From the NCBI GenBank assembly GCA_017893485.1, contig CM030358.1, positions 255,277,386 to 255,341,385 on the forward strand: a stretch of 64,000 nt of DNA. The letters are read 5' to 3'. Both the position numbers and the translations under genes were made by a program. Shown here piece after piece: positions 33,595 to 44,900 of the stretch (position 1 is its first letter; each line of letters begins with the position of its first letter). The notes beneath the pieces are model-generated. The model was not told the origin of the DNA, did no database searches, and saw nothing but the letters and a program-made list of their open reading frames with translations. The DNA is from Hemerocallis citrina. Taxonomy: Eukaryota > Streptophyta > Magnoliopsida > Asparagales > Asphodelaceae.

Positions 33595-34056
33595 TGATGC
33601 TGCTTGTTTTCGGTGTGGGAGCAACATGTGTGAATTCTTATAATTTATAAAGTGGAAGGGACAGATCTCTACCTCGGCTCGGGTCTGTTCCTGGAGGTCT
33701 ACTCGGAAGAGCTGCTGGAGCTCGGACGGCCGGAGTACCTGCAAAAGACCTAGGAACACCGGGAGAAATTTCGGCGACAAACCCTCCGACGATCTAGTCA
33801 GTCACTGGAAAAGAGACTGTGCAGCTAGGGTTTAGGTGGGGAAAGATTAATTACCTTGGGCAAGGAGGAGGGAGTCTAGTATTTATAGGCAGAGGCAAAC
33901 GGGTATCTAACCCTAATGGGCCGGGTTAGACCCATTTTTCTGCGGGCCTGAAGTGGTAGAGGGCCCATTGGACCTGTTGACCTGATGATCGGGGATGAGC
34001 AAAATCTGAGGAGATCCGACGGTCCTGATTGGGCCACGTCATCTAAACCCTCATCA
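33595..34056 (-). repeat. 5' LTR of Tat-1
   Basis: 462-bp partner of 7435-7895. The TATA-like TATAAAT lies on minus at 33887-33881. It is followed by TSD GGTGT. Confidence 0.9.
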
Positions 34057-34061
34057 GGTGT

Positions 34062-34875
34062 AGATTGCTATATTTGGCTATGACTTTTCCTTGTAACATT
34101 CTCCTCCTTGTTCCCTCTTCTCTCTCTTTTACCCTTTTCTCTAGATTTATGCGTTAAAAAATTTGTTGGTAGAAAAATTAGAAACGTCTTCCTTGCGTTT
34201 TTGGTTGCAGGACATGGTTCTCTCTCCCTTACTTGCCATTAGTCAGAAAAGAACTGATTCAATTTTTGCTTAAGGACTCTTTAACTTTAAGTTTGTGCGT
34301 TCTGAAGTATCAAAAGGATTTGGTTGCATAATTGCGTTTTTGGTTGCATAAATCTCGACCAAAAACGTCATTTATGCAAAAAGCAATTTTTGATTTTTTT
34401 TTTGCAATTTTTGAAATGTTTTTTGTAATTTTGTATTTGTTTTTGCAATTTCTAAAATGTTTTTGTAATTTTTTATAATTTTTTCGTAATTTGTAAAATG
34501 TTTTTGTAATTTTTTAGAATTTTTTGCAATTTTTTATTTGCACTAGGAGGACGAATTTTTATGGTTGAATGACGTTAATCTCTCGGACGGCACTTCATGT
34601 GCCGTTCCTTGGATTTATTCATAAAAATAGCTTTGAGACGACTGCAACAAAACTTCTTTTGCTATTTTTATATATACATATATGCATATTTTTTTTCCCA
34701 ACGACTACAGATGCTTTAAGTAGGTAAAGCTCTTTTGTTCTTTTTCCTTTATTTGTCTGAAGTATCTTATAACGACAGGCCTAGCTAATCAAGAAAAGAT
34801 GTGTTAGCAATTGAGCTGAGCTGGGCTCATGTGGTGCGAATTTTTTTCCTCCCAGTCGCTAGTCAGAGCCTTTGG
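34062..34875. other. Spacer between Tat-1 and L1; AT-rich repeat, no gene
   Basis: Contains GTTTTTGGTTGCATAA words (34150-34360), a tandem-like run of TTTTTGTAATTTTT units (34380-34540) and a hairpin ACGGCAC-TTCAT-GTGCCGT near 34589-34607. I could not assign it to a named element. The first 35 bases may belong to a host exon (see 7381-7434). Confidence 0.5.
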
Positions 34876-35111
34876 TTTTTTTTTTTTTTTGAGGAAAAGG
34901 TGGAATAATGCCACCTTGTTTCATTAATAAGAGATTAATAAACAACCCCGAAGTACCGGGAGAGCAAAAGTACAGTGCAGGAAATAAAACATAACCCCCA
35001 ACAAAACCCTGGGGGGTGGGTTACACCATCCATCCTAAAGGCAACCAAAACACCAAAAACAAGTACAAGGTCGAATACAAAATAAGTAGTAGTGGGGTGA
35101 GAGTCCACTCA

Positions 35112-38100
35112 TCAGTCTAGAGTAGGCCCGATCTCTATCTCCTCGTCATCAAAGTCATCCACCTGGAATACCCTTGCAATCCTTCCTCTTGCTCCTGAGG
35201 CAGCAGCTGTAGCCCAAAAGGAAATTAGATGCATGATATGAGTAAGATTACTAGAAATAGAATTACATGAAGCACGGAAATAAAAATTGTTCCTATCTAG
35301 CCATAACACCCATGTGGTTGCCGCAATGGCAATGAACCATGCATCTTTCATATCATGACGGACTGATGCAAATCTGGGACCAACCCACAATTCCTCATAG
35401 TCTCTTGGATAGTCATTTGTTCCTAGCGCTCTCAGCATCTCTATCAGAACGGCCTTGCTTCTGGTGCAGTGAATAAACAGGTGATTTAGACTTTCCACGG
35501 GTACGTTGCAGAACCCGCAATTGGTCGCAATGTGAGGTTGCCTCTTGGCAAGGTTCTCTCTAGTGAGAATGGCATTGTTGAGCACAAGCCAAAGGAAGAC
35601 TCTAATTTTCAAAGGGGTTTTTGTCTTCCCAAGTACCGCTGCCCAGCTGGGCCTGCAACCTCGGAAGTGAATCCGGTGGTAAAGTGATCTAACCGAGAAC
35701 CCTCCCTTGTTCTCGAGACCCCACCGCACGTGATCTGGTCCTTGGGCACATATCACCCCAGAGCGGACTATGCGCGTTTGTAGTACGTGCAGTTGCTGTA
35801 GCAAACTCGGAGAGAGAGTTCCTTGGAACGGTGGTCTCCAAATCCCTCTTTTCCATGTGTCCGCCACCGAGATATTCGGTCGACTCGTTTTAGCAAACAG
35901 CTCTGGGAAATCTTCCTTAAGAGAGTGAGGACCGCACCATTTGTCCCACCAGAATCTGGTGGTTCGACCATTGCCGATCACAGAAGAAATTGCTGAGTTG
36001 AAGGGTCCGTTGGCTTTAGCAACTCCTTTCCAGAACCGGAAAACTTTGGATCCTACTCGGAAGCCAAGACTTCTAGTCCCTTTCCCTCGAAGGTAAGGTT
36101 GGATAAAGTCCTGCCATCCTTCCCCGCTGTGATGGAACACTTTCCACCACCACTTTCCCAGGAGTGCCAGATTCATATCTCTGAGGTCAATGATGCCTAG
36201 CCCTCCGTGTCTCTTTTTCATGCATGCGATATTCCATTTAATAAGGTGATAGCCTCCCTTATTTGAGTCTGCACCTTTCCAGAGGAATCTTTTCCTGATA
36301 CGATCGATCCTTTGGATCACCCACTTTGGGAGTTCAAAAAAGGACATGTAGTAAATGGGCAGGTTGGACAACACAGAGTTGATGAGAACCACTCGGCCCC
36401 CAAGAGAAAGTGATTTGCCTTTCCATCCGGACAGTCTGTCCTCCACCCTGTCTATAATGGGCAACCAGTCAGCCTTCGTGAGTCTCCCTGGACGGAGCGG
36501 AAGTCCTAGGTATTTGATAGGGAATTCTTCTATTGCGCAGTTGAGAATGGTGGCATGCTCCCGAATTTCAGCTTCTGAGAGTGAAATAGGGACTAGCGCG
36601 CTTTTATGGAAGTTAATTCTCATGCCTGACCAGGCTTCAAAGCAGTAAAGGACCCCTTTAAAGCAGATTGTTTCCGCTCGAGTCCCATTGCCGAAGATAA
36701 GGGTGTCGTCCGCATATTGAAGGATCGTGCATCCCTGAATTGTGTTGCTGCTGGCCACTGGCGAAATTCACCCTTTTCTTTGGCAACTATCTAGCATTCC
36801 TCTGAGCACATCCGCTACAATAGTGAATAGGAGTGGGGATAGTGGGTCCCCCTGACGGAGTCCCTTCTTGCACGGAAACGACGGACCAGGTCTCCCATTC
36901 ACTGAAATTGCCGTTTTGCTAGAATGTAGACATTGTTTAATCCATCTAATCCATTTGTCCCCAAAACCTCTCCCCCTAAAAGCCTCTAGCAAACATTCCC
37001 AGTCCACAGAATCGTATGCTTTCTCAAAATCCAGTTTGAGGAGGAAGTTCTTGGAGCTGTTCTTGTGGCAGTGGTGAATAACTTGTTCAGCAGTAGCCAC
37101 GCAGTCTAAGATACATCTGCCCTTAATGAATCCCGTCTGTGTTCTACTAATAAGACTGTCCATGATGCCTCCCAAGCGGATGGCTAGGACCTTAGTGATG
37201 ATCTTAGCCGAGTAGTTTATCAGGCTAATTGGTCGAAAATCCCCAACGCACTTAGAATCCTCCCGTTTAGGGATCAACACAACTTCTGCAAAGTTGAACA
37301 TTCCCAGCCTCAGGTTATTGTGAAAAAATTCCAACATAACATCCATAAATTCTCCTTTAATTTCCTCCCAGAACACTTGGAAGAACAATATAGGAAAGCC
37401 ATCCGGCCCAGGTGACTTGTCAGCTCCCATCTGGTCAATGGCCGCTTTGACCTCAGACTCCGTGAATGGTTCCTCCAAGGAGGAAAGGTTATGACCTGGT
37501 TCAATCTGATACTCCTGCCAGAAGTGTTCCCCCATTGGCATCCTAAAGTCATTCTTCTTCCCGAATAGACCCTTATAGAATGACTGGAAAGTAGTGGAGA
37601 TCATCTTTTCATCCTGCAATGTACCAGAATCAGTCTGAATTGAAAGGATAAGTTGATCTCCTTCTTGCGCTTGCAACCCGATGAAAGTAGGCCGTATTCG
37701 CGTCTCCCTCTTTGAGCCACGAAATCCTAGACCTCTGTTGCCATTTGATCTCTTCTAGCCTATATAGATTGGCAACGTTATTACGAAGTTCTAAGAGCCA
37801 GTTTCGCTCTTCCTGCGAAAGGACTCTAGTTTCCTCCACCCTCTCAAGCTCATCAATACCCTCCAGATAGGACTCTTTATCGCGCCAGATTGTCGAGAAT
37901 CTAGATCGATTCCATCTACAGAGCCTCTTTCTCAGTCTTCGAATTTTACCACACCATCGAGATGCCGCGTCCCTGCCGGCTATTGGGAGAGACCAGTTCT
38001 CCATAACCATATGATGGAATCCCCGAATTTCCAGCCATGCCTTTTCAAATCTGAATTTCCTAGGCTTGCGGGCTCCCCGATTCCCCACATCGAGGAGGAT

Positions 38101-38775
38101 CGGTGTGTGATCTGAGGTTGGCCTGGGGATCGTTCTCGCCGAAGCAAGGGGGAATAATGCTTCCCAATCCATAGAGACTAGCACCCTGTCCAACTTGGCC
38201 ATAACCGGATCCGCTTGCAGATTAGACCAAGTAAACAGTCTGTCATTGATTGGGATATCAATCAGTTCAAGTTCCGTGATAACTCTATTGAATTCCTCCC
38301 GGTGTCTGTCGCTAGCACCTCTTCCCTTGTGCTCAAAAGCGAATCTAGTTATGTTGAAATCCCCACCCACAATCCAAGGTCCCGACCAGCACTGACGGAT
38401 ATCGGCCAATTCTTGCCAGAAGGCCTCTCTGTCTGTGGCCACGTTCGGCCCGTAGACCACAGTCACCGTCTGCGTCCAATCATCTGAACGTCGCTTAAGT
38501 CGGGCAGTCAAGGAGAACGTACCACAATGTTTCTCTTCGCAGGACAGAAGATCGGAGTTAAACCCTATAGCAATCCCCCCTGAGGCTCCGATAGCGGGGC
38601 GAAGCAACCATTCCTTGATTCTGTTACCACCAACTCTTTTGAGTTTGCGCCCATGCTGAAGTTTGGTCTCCTGCAGTCCTACTACTTCCGCCTTGGAATT
38701 GTTAATGACATCCCGCACCATACCCCTCTTTCCCCTATCCCCCAACCCCCTGACATTCCAAAAAAGTGTATTCAT
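35112..38775 (-). pseudogene. L1 ORF2: endonuclease and reverse transcriptase
   Basis: The first part (38775-37630) is an APE-type endonuclease: LFWNVRGLGDRGKR, VVGLQETKL, WIVGGDFNITR, DRLFTWSN and PTSDHTPILLDVG, all key motifs present. A one-base frameshift lies near 37650. The RT follows (37676-35112): ADKSPGPDGF, LIPKREDSKCVGDFRPISL, KLDFEKAYDSVDWECL, KGLRQGDPLSPLLF, then a single in-frame TGA (36770-36768), then ILQYADDTLIFG with the catalytic YADD. The end has CGFCNVPVESLNHLFIHC, the zf-RVT Cys/His motif. Total is about 1,220 codons, normal for plant L1. The start ATG overlaps the ORF1 stop as ATGA. Enzyme role: nicking the target and priming reverse transcription there. Confidence 0.9.
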
Positions 38776-41582
38776 TGGGGGGAAATGTAATGGGAGGACG
38801 TTGTGGAGGGTGTAGGGCCGGCTACATCCCCGGGAATGATAGCCGGTCCCGCACCGACTCCCAAAGCATTATCATCAGAAGTCCTAACTCTTTGTGTTTC
38901 CCACCCCCGAATTTTATTAAGTAGTAAGGCAATACGCTCAGTGTCACAAACTTCTAACCCACATGTGATAGCTAGAGATAAAACATCAGAATCTGACATG
39001 AAATTTAAAATAGACGCTAAAAAACATGTCGTACCTCCATTGTTGAATTTAGCGGCCTTAGCTGCAGCGGCGACCTCAAGATAGTCATCCAAGGACTCCA
39101 CATGAGCCCTCTTGGGGGATCGCTGAACCCTGAAACCAACCGCTCTTCGGGACTGTCCCGAGCTAATACCGGGAGCTGATTCCGGAATAGAGGATAGGAC
39201 CAGCTCCGATGAAACCTTCCTCTGAGTGTTAGCAATGAACTCCGTATCCTCTGATTCCTCATCAGAGAAAGAGAACTCAACATCGAGATTAAGCCGTCCT
39301 TCTGGGTCCTCATCACTGTCTGTGAGAATGGGTTCATCACTACGATTGAGAATTTTCACCATGGACCCCTCATTGGGCCCGTCGCTCGTAGATCCAATAA
39401 TAATACTAGATTCAACAATTGCGGTCCCCTCTTTGGGCCCGCTCGAATCCTAAGAGTTACAGGTTCCAGATACAACAAGAGGCAATGTAGACCCCTCTTT
39501 GGGCCCACAATCACCAATAGAAGGCCCACTCTTAGGCCCACTTGAATAGTACTCAGATACTGAGTTGGTAAAGTGTGCCCCGCGGATAACCACACCGCCT
39601 GTCTCTAAAGGCGTGTCCCTCGAGTTCCCCACCGAACCGGTACGCCTACCGCACGCGACAGCTGTCAGCTGCTGGTTGGTGGACTGGTCGGTGGGTTCAG
39701 AACCCAAAGCGTCGCCTTTAAGAAGCTCGCTCTTCGAGCGATGCAACGCTTCGTCTAGGCCAGCTGTCACTGCCCTGTTGGTGGGTGAAACGGCAGGTTT
39801 GAGGGAAGCACTGTCAACAAGAGCTGGCATCATTAATTTCTGCTTCGTTAAGCCCAATGAAACCGTTCGAATTTCTTCTTCTTGCTCAGATCTACCCACC
39901 TGCCCCCCTGCTGCACTCTCTTCTCCTTTCTTCAACCCAGTAGCTTTCCCACCAACTTCATCAGGGGTGAGAGCTATCACCGAAGCGCTCGCATCGCTCT
40001 GGTAGAAGCTACCAACTACTGCCACTTTCCCCAGAGTGCTCTGCGACTCGCTTCTCAAAGCAGCTGCTTTCTCTTCACCCCCCAGTTTTTCTGCCACTTC
40101 TTTCACTTTATCAGAAGCAAACCATCTTTGTGAAACCCATTCTTTGGTCGACATTGGTTTCTCACTTGTTGTTTTTCCCAAAACAGTAGCTTCCTCCACC
40201 AACTTCTCTCCCACAGCCTGCAAGTTGTGCATGGGTTGGTCGTTGCCATAAATGGTGTGCTTGGACCCTGAAGCTCCCCTCTGAATGACTGAGCACACCA
40301 TCTGTGGACGCAACAGAGCCTGACCACCATTCTTAGCAGCGCTTTTGTCAGAAGATGAGTTGGTGATTGCCAATCTTTCCAAATCAGGTCTGTAGGCTTG
40401 GAACACCGTTGGATCTGATGTGTTGGGGGCCCTATGGAGTTCCTGACCGTTAGATGCACCGGGACGCTCCTCTCCGTTACCATGCCTGTTCGGAGATCGA
40501 GAGGATCGAACTGCCGCCGCCCTGATAATCTCTCGATGAGCTCTTTCAACCTCGTGAGCTCCATCGATAGTGCTGAGCTTCGATGGCGATAACACCTGCT
40601 TGTAGCTCCGGCTGTCTCTGATAGAAGTTGTTGACGGAGAGGGGGCGGTCGGCGGTAGTGGATCCATTCTCCGGTCAAGGACAAATCTGACCAAATACGC
40701 CGCCTCAAATGAATAGATTTTTGCAAATCACGGCATGAGATCAATGTCGATGGACCTGATCAGCACCCTTGCTGAAATCAGGTCGGAGCGGCGTTCCGTT
40801 TTCTCATCCAATTGCTCCACCGACCCAAATTCTGAGACTATTTCTTGAATAGCTTCTCTTCTCCAAAATTGGATTGGAATGTTGTGGATCCAAATCCAAA
40901 ACAAGTCACCCTGAGGAGGCTCCGCTCCGAATGTGGGAGACCACTCGCTGAAATCCACCTGAAAATGCCCAAAATCAACCTTCCCCATGCCAACCACCTC
41001 CGAAACCTTCTCTGGCTTAGGGAAGGAGATCAAGAATTGCTTGTGGCACAGCTTCTTGACCACCCATTCTCGATCGGCATTACATGGCCACCTGCGAATC
41101 AGGGCTTGGAGAAGGTGTGATTCAGATGGGCTTCCCGAGCTGATCCTAGCAATCGCACACCATTGTTTGAGCCAAGCTTCTTCGCTCTTGATCACCGCCA
41201 AACTGTTAGCAAGCTTTATCCTTGTGGGGCTCCCCGGTGACTTCCCTCTAAGCACAGGCCGTACAACATCCAAACTGGAGTTGCCTCCGTTAGTGCACGA
41301 ATAAGACATATGTCCCCATTTCAAGCACCTAATGCATCGTACCTCCTTGGTACACTCCGATCGGAAGTGGCCTAGATCCCCACAGTTAAAGCAAGGGACG
41401 GGTTTCTTCTTACCCTTTCTGGTACTTTTCTTCTTGCTATTCTCATTGTTGTCATTAATGGATCCAAAGTCGGAGTCGCCAGTACCTTGGATAGGGTTAG
41501 AAGTCGAACTGTTCTTCCTTTTATGCCCTCTGTCCACCACCACCCACTTCTCCGCTTCCTCCCCCTGGCGCGCACGTTCCAC
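38772..41582 (-). pseudogene. L1 ORF1: RNA-binding, zinc-knuckle protein
   Basis: One frame spans 41582-38772 on minus (about 937 codons) with only two stops: TGA at 40730-40728 and TAG at 39452-39450. The N-terminal third has two CCHC knuckles, CFNCGDLGHFRSEC and CIRCLKWGHMSYSC. A DUF4283-like region follows (PSESHLLQALIRRWPC, then FWIWIHNIPIQFWRREAI). The middle is Ser/Pro-rich low complexity. Near 39560-39360 there are four imperfect repeats of a GPKEGS/GPNEGS motif. The C-terminal part is acidic (DEEPEGRL-like, SFSDEESEDTEF). In most plant L1 elements knuckles follow the DUF4283 region, so having them first and having such a long tail is noteworthy. It would bind L1 RNA. Confidence 0.8.
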
Positions 41583-41704
41583 TGCCTCCTGTGGTGCTGC
41601 GTTTGGAACCCCTCTTTGGTCCCGAACGTTAGTGCCCTTGGGGTGGTCAGGAACTTACTCGCCGAGGTTGAAATCGCCACATTTGAGTTGCAGTAGGACT
41701 TTTA

Positions 41705-41819
41705 AAACCAAACGATTGTGAGGCACTTTCTTTACTATTTATTTAATTCTCATATTTATTATACTAATTTTTTTTTACCAAAGTCCTTCTTTCCTAGTTT
41801 TTTTTTTCTTTCTTTGCAG
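41705..41819 (+). other. Intron end upstream of the first clear VPS8-like exon
   Basis: AT- and T-rich DNA ending in a strong polypyrimidine tract and TTTCTTTGCAG at 41809-41819, a good splice acceptor. Confidence 0.5.
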
Positions 41820-41935
41820 GGAGTGAGTGCACTTATTTTTTTGGTTATTGACCATTTGAGCAGTGAGAGTCAAAATATTCTATCGAATCTGAATCTTCAT
41901 CTTCATGAAGAAAACCTTTTCCTCTTCTTCAAACA
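41820..41935 (+). pseudogene. VPS8: VPS8-like pseudogene, exon piece before hAT-2
   Basis: After the acceptor, plus translation reads toward HLHEENLFLFFK. The sequence then stops at the hAT-2 insertion and resumes at 45489 with TAIDVHLSGTLQNLSVL. The joined order corresponds to the VPS8 segment where a leucine/phenylalanine-rich LFL-LK is followed by T-IEVH-SGTL. VPS8 is the CORVET tethering subunit acting in endosome-to-vacuole fusion. This copy is disrupted here by a 3.5-kb transposon inside the exon. Confidence 0.6.
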
Positions 41936-44900
41936 TAGGGATGGCAAGTGGGCCGGGTCAACCGCCGATCTACCTGGTTAACCCGGCCCGTGTAAGAGCG
42001 GTGCGGGTTTGGGTCGAACCCGTGAACAGTAACGGGTCGATCCGGGTCGCCTAAATAACGAATCGAACCCGGCTAACCTGGCCCGCGAACCCGTTAAAAA
42101 TTACTCAACCCGTCCGCCAACCCGCGGGTCGACCCGCAGGTTACGAACCGTTTGACCCGAACACCGTTGACCCGCAGGTCAGCGAGCCGTTGGGCCACTG
42201 TTCACTAGAGACGTTACAAACGGCTCTTAGAGCCGTTTTGGCTGTTTTTTTTTGGGTTTTTTTTTTCGGGTTTTTTTTAGCCTATAAATACCCCCCAAAA
42301 CCCCATCAAAAAAATTACACCTTACTCTCTTACTCTTTCTACTATTATTACTCATTTCTAAGCAATTTGTGAACAATTGAAGTATTGAATAAACAAGTGT
42401 TCAAGACATATACACGATCAAATTCCGATAAAATCAAAATTCAACGTCTTCAACTCTTCAACTCTCGTCCAACTCCAAGTGATCAAGTCTTCAACTCTCC
42501 TACAAGCTCTCCCCAACTCTTCAATTCCAGATTTGAGGAATTCTACTTCTACTTCTATTCTTATTTTCACGGATTTTTTTATATACGCGTATCCACGGTG
42601 AACGGTATCAAAATTTCATACCTCTCTTCTTATTTTATTTTTGTTGTAGTTATAATTATTGTTGGTTTTTTGATCTTTTCTATCTCAACCCTCTTGTTTT
42701 CTAGATTTTTTTTTATAATTCATCGTTCCTACATTGTGTAGTTTTTTTTTACATACATTAATACATTATGTCTAGATCACGCGGTAGCGGTCGTAGCCAA
42801 AGTGGGCAAGATTCCTCTTCCTCTTCCCATAGGCCACCAATTGTCATGATCCTCCTACCATGATCCACCTACCCAACAATAGGGTACACACGACGAGATT
42901 GTAGGTGACATACAATTAGAAGAACAACAACAATAACAACTACCAACCGAAACCACACAACCCCGTAGTAGTAGGAAAAGTAGAGTAGAAAGTAGTGTTT
43001 GGCATAAGTTTTACGATTATATCCTGGACGAAGAAACTCCGGGTATAGGGTTGAAAGTTTGTAAAACATGTTCTAAGGCATACAAATTCAAGAGGGGTGA
43101 TGGCACCGGTACAATTAGTAGACACATCCAAAATAACCATAAAGACCTTCTTGTTGACCTATCCGGCCAACAAAAAATCAACCCTAAGACCGGTCTAGTT
43201 GATAGCCACCCTTATGATCCCGATCTTATTCATCGGGAAATGGCCCGATTAGTAATAAAGGAAGAGTTACCATTTTCCTATCCCGATAGTAGGGACTTGA
43301 AAAAATTTAATCAAACGACCTTAAACCCTCATTTTAGAAGAATTCTGAAAAATACTTGCAAATCGGATTGTTTTAAAGTGTACAATGAAATGAAGGACAC
43401 TTTGATTGCAATTTTATGGAGTTTAACTTGTAGAGTTAGTTTAACTTCGGATTGTTGGACGGGTGTCAACAATATTCCAACGATGAAAATAACCTGTCAT
43501 TGGATCGACAATAATTGGATTCTTCAAAAAAGAATCATATCACTTGCGGCGTTGCCGTATTCCCATAGTGGCGCTGAAATAGCAAACCGTATTTTAAAAA
43601 TTTGTGATGTTTTTCATATTCGCGATAAAATTATGTGTATTAGTTTTGATAATACATCTAACAACAATGCAACAATTACTACTTTAAAATCCGCATTAAA
43701 CCCTCCATCTGACAATATTTTTCATGTTAGATGTGCATGTCATATTTTAAATTTATGTGTTCAAGATACATTAAAAATAGCCGATCCATATATAGTTAAA
43801 ATTAGAAATTGTGTACATTTCATTACATTAAGTTCCAGCATATTTCAAGAATAGAAAAATTTGTGTAGGATTTCAAATGTACCTTTTAGAATATTTCCAA
43901 AGGATTTTAAACACCGATGGAACTCCACTTTTGATTTACTACATGTTGTTACCGAATATAAAGCAGTTGTAAATAATTTTTGTATCGCAAAAAATATGCA
44001 CAATTTTGAAATGACTCCCACCGATTGGTATTATGCCAAATCTTTGTTGAAATTTTTAGAACCTTTTAAAACCGCAACTTTAAAATTTTCAAAAACATAT
44101 GAATCTACTTCTAGTGGCATTTTTATTTTATTAGTTATCATGATGCAAACATTTAACGAAATGTTAAATGATACTTATGTTGGTGATATTGTAAAACCTG
44201 CATACAAAAAATTTTTGAAGTATTATTTTCCTCCTCCTATGTTGATTTGTGTTGCTACCGTTATGGATCCTCGTATCAAATTAAAAGATACGAAGAGTTT
44301 GATTGAAATATTTTTTGCATTACTTGGGAAAAATGTAGAAATATTAATTGATTGCGCTACCTTTTTAGTTCAATTTGAATCTACATTAAATAACTTGTAT
44401 GATTATTATGATAGATGTTTTGCTTCTAGTAGTACAACTTCTGTAGTTAGTTCTTCTTCTGCTACTTCTAAAGGTAAGGGTAAGAGTAAATTTGATGATA
44501 GAACATTTAATTTACTTGCACAAACTCAATCCAAAAAACCTAGTTTTAATTAACCAAATGAATTAAATTGGTATAACCAACAAGATTCTGAGTCTTCTTC
44601 TTCTCCACTAGATATTTTACAATGGTGGAAAGACCATGAACACAGTTATAGTATTCTGTCAATTATGGCTAAAGATTTACTAACTCCTCTAGTCTCTACA
44701 GTTACTTCTGAAAGTGCATTTTCTTCAAGTGGCAAAGTTCTAACTGATTACAGGAATTGCTTGAAGCCCGACACGTTAAAGATGTTCATTTGCACAGAAG
44801 ACTGGCTGAAGGCTGAAGATAGGACACAAGGGAAAGCATTATCAACGTCCACAAGTAAGAGCAACTCGCCGGAATAAGAAGAAGAAGAAAAACAACAACA

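Larger units (their letters stand above)
7430..34061 (-). mobile_element. Tat-lineage Ty3/gypsy retrotransposon (Tat-1), host to several nested insertions
   Basis: LTRs 7435-7895 and 33595-34056 with TSD GGTGT at 7430-7434 and 34057-34061. Orientation is minus. Removing the nested insertions leaves about 12.2 kb. In element order: 5' LTR, PBS with TTGGCG, gag, protease, RT, a deletion of RNase H and the integrase core, an integrase C-terminal remnant, tandem array 2, an antisense gene, tandem array 1, PPT, 3' LTR. This order, the DNGS-type protease, the CRFH-type knuckle region and the antisense gene between pol and the 3' LTR fit the Tat clade (Grande, Retand, RIRE2 relatives). The LTRs differ at roughly one base in ten by eye, so it is old. 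Confidence 0.9.
34876..41700 (-). mobile_element. Nearly full-length plant L1 LINE
   Basis: Minus-strand element about 6.8 kb long. The poly(A) tail appears as 15 T at 34876-34890, followed by a 3' UTR (34891-35111), ORF2 (35112-38775), ORF1 (38772-41582) and a short 5' region. ORF1 has paired zinc knuckles, and ORF2 has APE endonuclease, RT and a C-terminal Cys motif. Only two stops in ORF1 and one frameshift plus one stop in ORF2 were found, so it is among the younger insertions. I could not find a convincing TSD; the 5' boundary is approximate. Confidence 0.85.

Noticed and set aside
34589..34607. Hairpin ACGGCAC-TTCAT-GTGCCGT as a Helitron end
   Set aside because: No CTRR at the right distance and no matching TC start; left as unassigned.
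34860..41720. A target-site duplication for the L1
   Set aside because: I compared the bases next to the poly(T) with those beyond the 5' end and found no convincing match.
38803..41721. Plus-strand ORFs opposite the L1 (for example 39565-40005 and 41332-41721)
   Set aside because: Shadows of the L1 frames on the other strand; no homology seen.
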